Shown piece after piece: positions 45,270 to 57,461 of a DNA stretch of 64,000 nucleotides; position 1 is the first letter of the stretch; each line of letters starts with the position of its first letter. The DNA is taken from positions 806,001 through 870,000 of the forward strand of contig JAPEUQ010000004.1 in NCBI GenBank assembly GCA_027946365.1, given 5' to 3'. This DNA is from Kalmusia sp. IMI 367209. Its lineage: Eukaryota; Ascomycota; Dothideomycetes; Pleosporales; Didymosphaeriaceae. The position numbers and the translations under genes were made by a program. Under the pieces are notes generated by a model. The model was not told the DNA's origin, searched no databases, and worked only from the letters and a program-made list of their open reading frames with translations.

Positions 45270-47705
45270 TCATGCATTGCTCGCGCTGGCAGACGCTGTC
45301 GAGGGCGCCTCGTCGCTGCCTGCGCCCTCCTTGGGCCGGTCCCATGTTCGTATGTGTCCTGCGACGTTCGTTATCAGCAACTGTCCAAGAACCCATCACC
45401 AAGTGGGCACCCTGCGACACCAAAACGGGTGTTCCTGCATCCAAGCTTCGCCGGCGCGCCCACAGATAAGCTTATCGTCACCGACCATTTGCCCAGCAAA
45501 GAAATCTCTGCACTCACCATTGCTGCACGATGTCATGATGCAATCTTCCTCGAAACCTAGCCAGCACAGTGGATGCTCGTCGACCTTTTTTGCCTACAAA
45601 AAAAAAATTCCCTCAGCTGTGGAGACGTGTGCAACGTGCGTCCTTGACTCACCATAACTGGCGGCAATATCGCCGTTCGTGCCCGAGGTTCGACAGGGTG
45701 CACCACCTCCTCGTCGTCTACCATGCTCCCGGACGTGAGGTTGGAATTGGAGCGCAGTCGCGTGTTGGAGCCATCCGTTCGAGTCCGTTGCATCTTGAGC
45801 GTCGCTGATGTGACGCTGTTGCGCTGTCTTACCGATGCCTGCATCCGCGTTAGCATTTCCTCCTCGCCCAGATGGAATCAAGGCGCACCGCTCGAGGCCT
45901 GTGCAGCATCCCGACGCTGAAATCCCACAGCAGCAGCCGACAGTCTTCCCCGACACTTCCTATACGGTAATTGCGCTCGTCGCATCGCCAGGGGTCGAAC
46001 TGCACGGCCGTGACCCATGAGTTGTGCCCTTGACAACGCGCTACGAGCGCGCTGTCTTCCAACGACCAGATGGAAACAAGGTCGTCTTGCCCTCCAGTAA
46101 CAACGTATCGTCCGTCTGGAGACCAACAGACACAGATCATGCCGCCATAGTAGCTCATGTACTGATGCAACAACCTGTACGGATTAGCAAAACAGATTGA
46201 GATGCGCTTGCCATGACCCACTGTTCCTTGAGGAAATCAATGATGCGGAATGACCCATCTTCGGAGACCACCGCAAGGTGCCGGCAGTCCGGCGAGAAAG
46301 CGAATGCGTTGATTTTTGAATTGGACGCCTTCCAGTACGAAACTGGGTTGGCTTTCTGGTTCTTCGAAGTGACGGATTTCTTGACGACCAGTCGTGTCTT
46401 CTCCTTCTCAGGCTGGGCTTGCTCCACTTGATCTTCGGCAACGAAGACTGCGTCTTCCTTCTCTTTGTCGTATATAACCATGCTTCCGTCCATGTGCGCT
46501 GCGAGGAAAAGATTTTCGCTGTTAGGTAGCCATCGAATATCCGACACAGCTGAACCGTTGATCGCCCCCTGATGCTTATATAAGTATACGCTTTTTTTTT
46601 TCTCTACAAACCTTTGACTTACATTTTTGTTGATTCGCGTGTACTTCTGGGACATGGGCTCGTACCAGATGATGTCGCCAGTGGAAAATCCCAGTATGAT
46701 ATCGACATGGCCTGGTCCCTTGGTGCTCTGGTTTATATCGTGACACAGTGCGTGCGCCTTCGTGAATAATATCTTCGTCAAGTGTTCTTCCTGCATGATC
46801 ATTTAGCAGAGGTCCAGCTGCACGCTGGTCACAGTGGTACTCACCTTGTTAGATGAGCTTAGATCTAGCCATTGTAGTGCGCGATTGACATTCGCAAAAG
46901 CATAAAGTCCATTGGGATTGTGCTCCTGCAGCCGTTTTGTGAGTGCTTCATGTGGGATTACCCTGGAAACGAAGGATGAGTTGCTTTTGACAATGTTGCT
47001 CTTGGGTTTTCGCCTCTTAAGTGGATCTTTGCTGTCTTTCCCGTTCAACACTGCTAGCGCTGAATTTCCTGAACCAAACGCAGGCGCGTGGAGACCTTCG
47101 CGTGGAGAGGCCGCGATACCGTTGGCACTCTGCGAGCCCGAGTCGCTAGCCTGGCTGTTTGATTCGTTCGGAGACTCTTGTATGCTCGCTGGCAGCTGCG
47201 AGCGCGCACTGTTGGCCGTATCAAGTCTGAATAACCTTGAGTACGACTGCTGGCGGGGCGCAACAACCACGAGAGATAACTTTGTCCCCGCGCTGGGGGG
47301 TGATATGGTTGTCGCAAGCGGGTTGGGATTGTGGACAGGCGCTTCTGAGGGGTGCGGCGGCGGCGTAGCGAGGTGGAGGTCGTCTCGGAGTATATAGGTC
47401 CCTGTCATGGTCCCAATGTGAGCGGACAAATATAGATACGGGTGTTGGAGCTGAGAGGATACCTTCTCCTACCACCAATTGGTGTTCAGGCCCGGTAGGA
47501 TGGGTGAGAGTGTTGTTTGTTTCGATAAGCTGGCCACCGCCTGGAGCGCCAGGGTAGCCCGCTGCAGGGTATCTCGGGGGAGGTGGGAGCACGCTGTAGA
47601 GGGGGTGAGCAGCTATCAGTCAAGCTTCTCGGCGCAGGTGGTGGTAGGGAGCGTGCGTGATTGGGCGCTCGCCGGCATCCAGCAGCGTGGGCAAACTCAC
47701 AACAT
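45270..47705 (-). CDS. creC: WD40 catabolite repression protein CreC
   Basis: WD40 partner that stabilises the deubiquitinase CreB in carbon catabolite repression (known from Aspergillus). Nine exons: 47701-47705, 47463-47593, 46845-47401, 46623-46790, 46222-46568, 45889-46174, 45653-45838, 45518-45593 and 45270-45358; 614 aa. Exon 1 is only 5 nt (ATGTT) and joins to give [17 protein letters not shown]. Conserved blocks follow: [82 protein letters not shown], then [20 protein letters not shown]. After a variable linker ending [15 protein letters not shown] come [12 protein letters not shown] and the closing blade GHIRTWDRP. The final exon lies in a different frame from a longer overlapping ORF, so it is easily missed. 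Every junction keeps phase. Confidence 0.93.
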
Positions 47706-48308
47706 GGCAACAGACGCGGCGCAATATGTCGCGAGACGAGTCGCAATCAATCAACGCCCGTGTACACCGCCGTAGGCCGGATCGCAGCCGGCCGAAATGC
47801 GCGTCAGGGCATGCACCACGGCAGCGGTGCGACGGGGAGAAGATGGAGGGTGGGGCAGCAGCTATGCGATATGAGGACAATTGGAGATGTGCGAGCGCAA
47901 GAGGGCAGCAGTCGGTGCCGTTAACCCCCGGATGATGCAGCCGACGGCCTGGAGAAAGTGCGGAGCTAGTTTGGGGGCGCGTGGCGTCTACGCCTGCTAA
48001 TTGACCATGGGGCGGCATCCGTTTCGAAGCCAGCCGTCTGTATCACCTCTTCCAGATGCCGTGGAGAGTAGCACTCGACGCGCCACGGAGATAGCGGAGA
48101 GGGTCGTTTGCCAGCAAATCCCAGCGCTGAGGTATGATGGCATTAGTTCACTGCGGGGACAGTTGCAGCTCCCCTGTCTCCACGTGGATGGCTTGGCGCG
48201 CCCGACAACTCATCCAGCAGCCATCGCACCACCCCGTCCGGTCAAACCACCCTCTGCAGTATCTTGGAATCGATTTGTGGCAGCATGTCCTGAACATGTG
48301 CGCGCGGC
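47706..48308. promoter_or_regulatory. Shared divergent promoter of creC and GEM1
   Basis: 603 bp between outward-facing ATGs. GC-rich; no coding signal and no obvious TATA box. Confidence 0.5.
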
Positions 48309-50307
48309 ATGGCAACTGGTAAGCAGTGCCCTTTCGTGTGTGTGTGTGCATGTTGCAGAACGACCACTAATCCTCCAGTCCGAATCTGTGTATGCGGCGA
48401 CGAGGGCGTCGGTAAGAGCTCCATCATCACATCGCTCGTCAAGGATGTCTTCGTCACGGCCAAGATCCAGCCCGTCCTCCCTCAGGTGACGATACCGCCC
48501 ACCCTTGGGACCCCCGACAACGTCACCACCACCATCGTCGACACCTCCGCGCTGCCCCACGAGCGCCACGCTCTCCGCAAAGAGCTGCGCAAGTCGAACG
48601 TCATACTGCTGGTGTACTCGGATCATTATAGCTATGAGCGGGTCGCGCTGTTCTGGATGCCGTACTTCCGGTCGCTGGGGGTGAATGTGCCGGTGGTGCT
48701 CTGCGCAAACAAGGCCGATCTAGCTGCGAATGCGACAACATCGCAAGTGGTGGCGGAGGAAATGCTGCCGGTCATGTCCGAATTCAAGGAGATTGACTCG
48801 TGCATCCGGACCAGCGCAAAAGAGCACCATAACATCAACGAGGTCTTCTTCCTATGCCAGAAAGCTGTCACACACCCAATCGCCCCGCTATACGACTCCA
48901 AAGAAAACGCACTCAAACCGGCAGCGGTAGCAGCATTGCAGCGCGTATTCCACCTCTGTGACAAGGACAAGGATGGTTATTGGAACGACCAAGAGATTCA
49001 TGATTTCCAGATCAAGTGTTTTGAGAAGCCGTTGGGAGGGGACGACCTAGCGAACATCAAGCGCTCCATCGAGAGATTTGTTCCCGGTTCTGCTGGTCAG
49101 CATGGCATGGACGAGAAAGGGTTCCTACTGTTGAACAAGATATTCGCTGAGAAGGGTCGCCACGAGACTATATGGATCATCCTCAGAAAGTTCCAGTATA
49201 CCGACAGTCTCAGTCTCCAGGACACCTTCCTCCATCCGAAGTTCGACGTGCCGCAGTACTCGTCAGCCGAACTGAGTCCTGCTGGATACCGGTTCTTCGT
49301 AGACTTGTTCCTCAAATTTGATAGGGACAACGATGGCGGGCTTAATGACAAGGAGCTTGCTAATCTGTTCGCGCCTACGCCTGGTGTCCCGGCGTCCTGG
49401 GTCGACTCGGCGTTTCCATCATGCACTGTACGGAACGAAGCCGGATATATCACGTTACAGGGTTGGCTCGCACAATGGAGCATGACAACGTTCGAGGAAC
49501 CTAAGACAACGCTCGAGTATCTAGCATATCTTGGCTTCGAGAGTAGCGATCGGGGAGGGACCACGAACGCCTTAAAGGTCACAAAAGCCCGAAAGAGGCG
49601 TAACAAGCCCGGACGGGTAGAGCGCACTGTGTTCTTATGCTACGTCTTGGGATCGAGCGGCAGCGGAAAGAGCGCACTACTGTCGTCATTTTTACAACGA
49701 CCATTCACTAACATGTATCACCCCACCATCAAACCACGCTCCGCAGTGAACAGCGTGGAGCTGAAAGGTGGGAAACAATGCTACCTCATTCTGGAAGAGC
49801 TTGGTGAGCTGGAGCCAGCCATTCTTGAAAACCAAGCCAAGCTCGACGCCTGCGACCTCCTCTGCTACACGTACGACTCAAGCGACCCGGACAGCTTCAC
49901 GCACATCGTCGAGCTACGGAAGAAGTATCCCCACCTCGATCACTTGCCGGCAGTCTACACCGCCCTCAAGGCGGACCAGGATAAGACTATGCAGCGGTGC
50001 GAACATCAGCCAGACGAATACACAAGTGCGCTTAACATGGCTGCTCCACTGCATGTGAGTGCGACTTGGAGTAGCATATCAGAGCTCTTTGTTCACGTAC
50101 GTAACACTCGCACATGAGAACCATCATCAGCGAAATACTGACCTTCCCCAGCTGGCTGAATGTGCGACGCATCCTTCGACTGCCTTCCCGAAGCAAGAGG
50201 AAGAGCCCTCGGATAACTTGAACTTATATCTCGCGCTGGGCGCTGTAGCATGCGCGGTCGCATCCGCAGCAATCATCTGGAAGCGCAACGGAGCGTCGTC
50301 TTCCTAG
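48309..50307 (+). CDS. GEM1: Mitochondrial Rho GTPase (Miro/Gem1)
   Basis: Tail-anchored outer mitochondrial membrane GTPase controlling mitochondrial shape and ER contact sites. Exons 48309-48318, 48379-50096 and 50152-50307 encode 627 aa. The short first exon (ATGGCAACTG) splices to rebuild [18 protein letters not shown], the family start; the unspliced frame would insert an unrelated Cys-rich stretch. Domains in order: GTPase 1 ([16 protein letters not shown]), EF-hand 1 ([12 protein letters not shown]), EF-hand 2 ([12 protein letters not shown]), GTPase 2 ([13 protein letters not shown]), and a C-terminal anchor ([19 protein letters not shown]) followed by KR. Length is normal. Divergent from creC. 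Confidence 0.96.
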
Positions 50308-51319
50308 CTGTTTCCAATATCTACTCTTCACTTACGTACATATTAGGCGCACGAGAGTCAACCGGGATCTCTCCATTTAAACGAGACATGGGTAGCTAGA
50401 CGTTAGTGTGTAATAGATAATCCACCCTCTTCACGTTCACTACCCCTGTATGCCCTTGCCGGTGATGTCAATCGACCAGTCGAGTGCAACCCACTGTGCA
50501 ACGACGCCTCTCGCCAAGGGCTCGAGCTCCAACGTCTGTCCAGCCGTCGGACTCAGACCCCTGACGCTTGCACCATAACCGGACGGTGGCACTGCTTTTA
50601 GGCAGGGCGCCTACGGTACATGTCTGGTGCCAAACGGCGTGCGTAGCGTGCATCCGGAGGCCTTCCTCGTGCGTGAGGGGCGAATCTGACCAGAGACGCT
50701 GCATGATCACAGCGTGAACCAGAAAGGCCAGCCGCATGCGTGCAGCGTGAGCAGACTCGTGCTGGCGAGCAGAAGGCTGCAGGCGCGCGTTCAAAGCGAA
50801 CGGGGGGCGGATGCATGATCAGGCTGTCTGTCTGGTCGGCGTGCTGCCGTGGCCCGTATGATGTCTGTAAAGGAGGGGGTGGCTCATGGCCGGTTCTTTT
50901 GCCAGCACCCACGGCTGGCAATTATCAACAGAATCAAGCAGCAGCTCGCCTGTGGCTAGGGGTATTTGCTAGGCGCTCGAAAGTACGGCGGCGCGCTGAG
51001 ACGCCCGAGGGCCGGTAGTCTTTGGCGTCTCTAAGCTCCGCTGCCGCTTGCCTAGCGAGAGACAAGTACGGCCTAGCGAAAGACATCACCACGATTGCAG
51101 TGTGGTCCTGAACACTAAACATCGCCTTCAGCAGCGTCCGCACCCGCAACCTCACGCCGCTCGCCCTCTCCCTGGGGCCATGACCGCCGCCATCCTCCGT
51201 TTCACCGCCCGCAGCCGCCGCGTGCCCTCGCCTTTCGATGCCCTCTCTCCCGCGGCCGTGGCACCGTTGTGAATAGAACGCTTACGGCCGTCCCGCCGCG
51301 CCCGCCTCGAGCGGCCAAC
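50308..51319. other. Tandem spacer, promoter of the zds1-like gene
   Basis: GEM1 3' flank and upstream region of the Zds1 homologue. GC-rich in the second half, with many short ORFs and no supported gene. Confidence 0.45.
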
Positions 51320-54300
51320 ATGCAGGTGAGCGGACCTCGCTGGAAGCCAGAGGGTGCAAGCGGGTTCGGCAGTGTGGGAGCAGCTGCGGTTGCTGTCCAT
51401 GTAACCTTTCACCTCCGCTGCCGTCTCCCGTCAACCCTCCCAGCCCTAGCGCTAACCCATGGGTTCTCAAATGCTGACCACAAGCCTGCGCACCCAGTCC
51501 TCGGAGCGAGCACGCGAACTGGAGCGCGTCTACCAGCAGCGCCGCGGCCACGCGCCCCAGATTTCCATCAGCGATGATAGCCACCACGTCACCGAAGCCA
51601 TTGGCGACATGTACGGCCACGACGACGAATACAACATGAAGCGCAACTCGCGACCCCTGAGCTTCATCAGCAATCCACATGGAGACAGCCTGGAGCCCTT
51701 CAACCCTTTTCCCGCCGCGCCGCCCAAGTCCCCCCTCCGCGCCCAAGTGCACAACGATAAGCCGTCGAACACGCCAGGCCCGAATGGCAACCCCACCCCG
51801 CCGGTGAGGAGGACGTCGGCTGCGTCTAACGGACAACTCTCGCCTCCGCCCATGACGAGGACCAACTCGGACACCGCTACACAGCAGTTCCCTCTTCATG
51901 ATCTGGACTACGAGTCGAGTCCAGCCGGCCTGGCCCAGGAACTCAGCAATCTGCAGGCGATACGACGCATGTCTATGGATGTGAATACCGCCGACCCTGA
52001 CTTACCATCCTTCCAATCGTTCAATGTGCCCGCCGCGCCGCAGCACTTCTCCGAGGACGAAGATCCTTCAAAACTATTTTGGGTCCCTGCGCGACTGCAT
52101 CCCGAGCTGGCACCTAAAGAGTTCAAGACGTTCATTGAAGAAAAGGTTGACACGATCAGACGTCGCTCGGGCGACTCAGACACCCTGTCGCCAGACGGTG
52201 CTCTTGGCCGTCAGGGCTCCGGTGGAGGACTGCGGAGGAAGAAGTCGATGCTGTCAAGACAGATCGATAGTGGCAGTGGGTACCGCGATGGTGCAGATCG
52301 TCTTGAGCGAAAACGATCAGGTGCACAGCAGCCAAACGGCGGATTGCCCCAGCTACAAGAGCTCGAACATATAGTGGAAGATCCTGCTGCTCTGGTTAGG
52401 CGTATGAGCATTGATGCGGCGCGAAGAAATTCAGGTACCGATGGCGAGAGCCCTGAGGACGTTCCCATACTACCGGGCAAAGTTGCCGGCCCCGGGACTT
52501 TGAAGCGATCTACGCGCACCAACTACAGACGAGGTAGTATTCGTAAAGGGGAGCGTGTGCCATTCTCGCGTCGTGCGGTGGTAACAAGGCAAGCTGAGAT
52601 TGACACAGAAGAATCTCCCACTGCCTCCCCGGTCCAAGGTAGAGAACATGAGCCCTCCAATCTCTCTTTGAGCAGAGTGCAGTCTGAACCCTCGAATCAA
52701 TCTCCAGAAAATTTCTCTCGCCCGACGCGAAAACGATCACCCCCGGGGCTGCCACAGACTTCAGCATCGGTCGAGGATCTGTCCAGACCGGATTCCTCAC
52801 ATGGCTCCGAGGAACGAAGACCTCAGCCTAAGCCTTTCCATTCTCGAATTGCGTCCAATGGACGCACAACGGCTCCTTTGCCAGGATACAATCCTCCACA
52901 AGTGCCCCAGATCATTGCGACTCCTCCTCCTCCAGAACCACAGCGGCAACAGCAGATGCAATTACCGGAGCGAAACTCGTCAAGACAGCCGCCTCCCAGC
53001 GCTCCACAACAATCTCAAGGGCCCCGGCAGCCACCTCAACAGCAGCAGCAGCGCCCACCCACCTCCGCGCGTCAGAACCGACACGCACAAGCTGCGCAGG
53101 CGTCGCCTATCAAGCCTTCACAAAGCATCGACGATCTTGTGTCACATCCCTCACCTATTCCCGGCAACAGCACAAGGACAGATTCACTTTCGATCATTCC
53201 GAACCTCGTGGAAGAAAAGAAATCAGAGAAGAAACACAAGGACAAGAAAGACAGCTCTGAGGGTGGTTCACGGAAGACAAGTTGGGGTTGGCTATTAGGA
53301 AGCGATGACAAGGAACGCGACAAAAAGGAAAAGGAAAAGGAAAAGGAAAAGGAGGAGAAAGAGAGAGAGCTTGCAAAGAAAGTAAAGAACAAATTAAGTA
53401 AAACGCAGGATAAGGGTCAGACTCATGATGATACCAGGCTTGACGTGCTGCAGACCTCTATTCAGGGCAATAGCAGGGGTCGTGAAAGTGTGGTTTTGGA
53501 TCGCGATAGCATCAAGCTTGAGGAGGAGCGTAAGAAGGAAAGTAGCAGAAAGTCAACTGGACAGGAAAATAAGAAAGAAAAGGAGTCAGGTCTTTTCTCG
53601 TCCATCTTCGGCGGAAGCAAGAAGAAGGGAGAAAAAGAATCACATCACAAGAAAGGCAATTCGATGCGTGGGCTATCCCCGGAGCCGCCGCCTCGGATTC
53701 TCAAGCCCGATATTGACTACAACTGGACCCGGTTTTCGATCTTAGAAGAGCGAGCGATCTATCGTATGGCACATATCAAGCTTGCCAATCCTCGCCGAGA
53801 GTTGTATTCTCAAGTCTTATTGAGTAACTTCATGTACTCATACCTTGCCAAGGTTCAGCAAATGCACCCGCAGATACAAATCGGCACCTCTGCACAGGCC
53901 AAGCAACAGCAACAGCGACAAGCTGCTGCGCAGCAGAAGAAGGAACAAGAGCAACAGCCGGAAGAATACTCTCAGTATCAGCGGTATCAGCAGGTATGCG
54001 AACATCAACTACGTGAAGACTTCATCTGCTAACTGACATCAGCAGCATGAACAGTCCGAGAAGGATAGCCATCATGCCAACAACTATCAACAGCAAGAAA
54101 ATGTCGGCTCCGAGTCTCAATATGAAGACGATTATCATCAACAGCAGTATCAACAAGACCCACGCGCCAACCAACGAGACCCGAGGGACTCGCATCATTC
54201 CAACTACGGAAGCTCTAACGGCGGTTACAGTGTTGCGAATAGCCAGAGTTACATGGGCCAGCCAAAGGCTCAGGGATATAATGCGTACGATGATTCGGAC

Positions 54301-54330
54301 CAAAGTAGCAGGGATGACGACATGTGGTAG
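51320..54330 (+). CDS. zds1: Zds1-family protein (Zds C-terminal domain)
   Basis: Zds proteins bind PP2A-Cdc55 and regulate mitosis and polarity in yeast. My preferred model joins a 6-nt first exon (ATGCAG, 51320-51325) to 51498-53993 (branch GCTAAC, acceptor CACCCAG), then 54043-54330: 929 aa starting MQSSERARELERVYQQRRGH. A simpler alternative is the ATG at 51459 with no first intron (940 aa). After the N-terminal SISDDSHHVTEAIGDMYG block, most of the protein is disordered, with a Lys/Glu hexanucleotide repeat tract (about 53328-53360). The conserved Zds C-terminal domain reads PPRILKPDIDYNWTRFSIL, RAIYRMAHIKLANPRRELY, LLSNFMYSYLAKVQQM. The tail is Gln/Asn/Tyr-rich and ends DDDMW. Confidence 0.88.
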
Positions 54331-55364
54331 CACAGATGTGTACACTCGCGGAAACACTCTGAAAGAGCTCATTTCAAGACCTTATCTCTGTTCCCCCTTT
54401 TTACTGCCGGTCAAATGGAAATTTAACCCGCCTTAACGTTATTTTTCTTGTACTATACAAGCGTGGCCTCGATATCTTTAGCAGTCATTTCTTACTTTGT
54501 CGTGTTAAGTGGATTTAGCTCGGAGTTTTCTTCGTCACTAGGGACGAGGTGGGTGTGTGGTGTTGGGGCGCTTTGATTGTAGATGATTGGTTGAATGGGT
54601 ATGCATGGCTATGGAATGGGCACGCATGCGGTATGCGTAGGGTATGGACGAGGGATGAGTTACTATCTAATGTAGTCAAAATATCAACGGCGAGTACCCG
54701 CATATCCAACTGTCAAATTGTTAGAGCGTTCTGCTTCTGAATCCGATGAAAGTCAAATCATCTCAAGCATGGAAGGTGTAGATCGCGGAACAAACCGCTA
54801 CTTGAAAGGAAAATGCAGCCACATAGCATCACATGCCCCATGCTTCACGGCTAGCGCGTAACAAAAGCGCCATCTCAGAGGTGTTGCCCGCTACACCATG
54901 CTAGATCAAGCAACGCTATCAAATGACAGCTGATTGATTTCTCCAGCTTATCCAGGGTATTTCCACGACACCATTGTCCGGATCGCCACAAAAGAAATCT
55001 AGACAGCCACTTGCATCAGGAAGTGTTGGCGTATTGGCGACGATCCCTGCACCGATCGCACAATGACGTAGGTGTTGATGGCCACCCACCTTTGCCTAAA
55101 GCGGCGGATCTATCGGGGGCCAGACGTGAAATGTTCGAGAAATCTAGAGCAGCGCGGTCCGCATTTTGGCGTCATTTTCACCAGACCATATAAACATCGG
55201 CGGGCCTGCTGTCTCTCAGGTCTTCGCCCCTTTTGTGATTTGGTCTTTGAAGTGCAAGCACGACTTGAGTGACATCACCCCACCTTCTCGCTAGCTAGCT
55301 CGACGTTTCACCGCATATTTCTACCCCAACGAACGATTGCAGCTTTTGAGCGACGACAGCAAAT
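54331..55364. other. Tandem spacer, promoter of the slm1-like gene
   Basis: zds1 3' flank and about 1 kb upstream of the Slm1 homologue. No coding signal or clear repeat seen. Confidence 0.45.
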
Positions 55365-56878
55365 ATGGCATCGCCTACGAGCCCAACGGTTGCACGCGCA
55401 GCGACAAACGGCGACGACGACGCCGTGCCGGGAGAGGACACGAGCGAGGTGACGAAGCTGTTTGCTGAGAGGCTGGCGGCGTGGAAGCACGCTGTGGGCT
55501 ATCTCGAGGATTACATCACGGCCACTGAGAAGACGCACCATGCGCACGGCAAGGAGTATGAGAGAGTGTTGAAGGTGAGTCGAGATGGAAGCAGGGGGGG
55601 TTGGTTATGCTAATGTTGAGTAGACTGTCAAGGATCCGCTTAAGGAGGGGCATCACTTCGATCAGTCGCTTGGCGGTATTGCGGGCATGTTTGAGAATAT
55701 CCGGTCGAATACTCAGGTATGTGCGACACGGAAAGCATTTGGTGTGGCTGCTGACACTTGAATAGGGCATCTCGAACCAGCATTTTGAGACTGCGAAGCA
55801 ACTCAAAGGCACCATCCTCCCCATCTTCGATCGCCTTCATACGGAGATCAAAAACAAGACGAAAGAGCTCACGAAAGGCGCCGGAAAGGGCTCGAAAGCA
55901 GTCGATAAAGCACGTGCTGTGACTCAAAAACACATTGAACTCCTTGGCCAACACACCGCCTCGTTTGAGTCCCACGGTGGAAGAATGACTGCGACTGAAG
56001 ACCCCTACGTCCTTCAGCGCGGTGTCATGCACAGGCTGAATAAGCAGATCCAGGAGGAGAACAACAACAGGCAGGATTTGATCAGCGTGCAGAACTCATT
56101 TGCGCAATTCGAAGCTCATGTCATTCAGACGATTCAGGGAGGCCTGGGTCAGTTCATGCAGGTGGTCAACACACAGGCGGAGCAGACGAAAATGGCATAT
56201 GGGGACATGGTGGGAACTGCGCAGAAGGTACCTCTCGATTTTGAGTGGAACGGTTTCGTCCAGCGCAACAACACGATCCTCATCGACCCCAGCGCGCCCG
56301 CACGCTCCGTCTCGAACATCAACTTCCCCAACCAGAACCATCGCTCGACCAAGCCCCTCATCGCCGGGTCCCTTGAGCGCAAGGGGAAGATCATGCGGTC
56401 GTATGACACCAACTACTACGTTGTCACTCCTTCTAAGTTCTTGCACGAGTTCAAGTCCGACGACGATTTTGCAAAGGACCCTGTCCCCGAGGTTTCCCTC
56501 TACCTTCCCGACTGTGTGGTTGGCGCCCTCGCGGATCGTAAATTCAATATAAAGGGTAAAGACGTGTCCAAGGGCAAGGTTGGCAACACATTCAGCATGT
56601 CGCATGAACTCCAGTTCAAAGCTCACACCCCGAGCGCAGCCAGTCAGTGGTGGGAGATCATTCGCCAAGCTGCTGGTCAGGTCACAAGCGATATTCCAGA
56701 GTCCAGCGTGCCGACGAGTCCCATCAGCAAGCAAAACAGTCCCGAGGAGGACGGCAAGCACCCAGCTCCGCTGCAGACGGAGGGTTTGAATAGGTCGGGA
56801 ACTGCGAAGTCATCGGGACCGACACCGATTAGCGCAGCGCCGGCGAGTGGAGTGGGCAGAGAGCCTGGCCAATACTAA
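55365..56878 (+). CDS. slm1: Slm1/Slm2-like BAR-PH protein (eisosome/TORC2 effector)
   Basis: Peripheral plasma-membrane protein; yeast Slm1/2 bind PI(4,5)P2 and act with TORC2 and eisosomes. Exons 55365-55574, 55624-55716 and 55766-56878 encode 471 aa. A helical F-BAR-like region spans about residues 30-270 (FAERLAAWKHAVGYLEDYI through QNSFAQFEAHVIQTI). The linker VPLDFEWNGFVQRN is highly typical of the family. A PH domain covers about 298-410 (LIAGSLERKGKIMRSYDTNY, ending SQWWEIIRQAA). The tail is Ser/Pro-rich, possibly phosphorylated. Splice phases and length fit the family. Confidence 0.93.
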
Positions 56879-57461
56879 TAATGTAAGAGATTCACCTGAT
56901 CCGTCTGTAGCCTAGTAGTCCCATCTTCTGGAACAAGTTGACTTAGGACGAAGAAGAGAGTCTATCCTATCTTATGTTTTGATTGAAGGGGGGATTTAAT
57001 ACTGTTGGGGATGATACCAATTTAGTCTTGATGAGTACATCGGGGGTTTCTTTAAACTTAATGATAAGAACATGTTTACTGGAAAGACCCTTGTGTGACG
57101 CATTTGATTGTTTTGCATCCACTGAAGTCTGAGAAGAGACCCTACTTAGAGACATGAGAGAAAGCGTGGAAATATCTCGGAGTTACTGTCTCCGGTATCG
57201 CGGAGTACGCACGTTCCCTTCCCCACATCCTCGGCTGCGGCGAGTCCAGCGTCTCCAACTACCGCTCTTCTCCGCACCGCGGTCTAATCATCATGCATTC
57301 TCGCTTCTTCTTCCTTCTCATAGCTTCCTTCTTCGGCTTTGAAAAGACACAAAGACCCCCCTGTCAATAAGACCCACTGATTGAGCTTGGGAACTGCACA
57401 TAATCTTTGTTTATACTGAGTGTTCTTAACCCCGCTCACGCTGCTTAGCTCCCTCCGCAGA
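56879..57461. other. Tandem spacer
   Basis: slm1 3' flank and promoter of the transhydrogenase gene; the 100 bp before the ATG are pyrimidine-rich. No other gene. Confidence 0.5.

Noticed and set aside
45169..45444. 91-codon ORF covering the end of creC, with a Gly-rich tail
   Set aside because: It lies in a different frame from the true last creC exon (45270-45358), which gives the conserved GHIRTWDRP.
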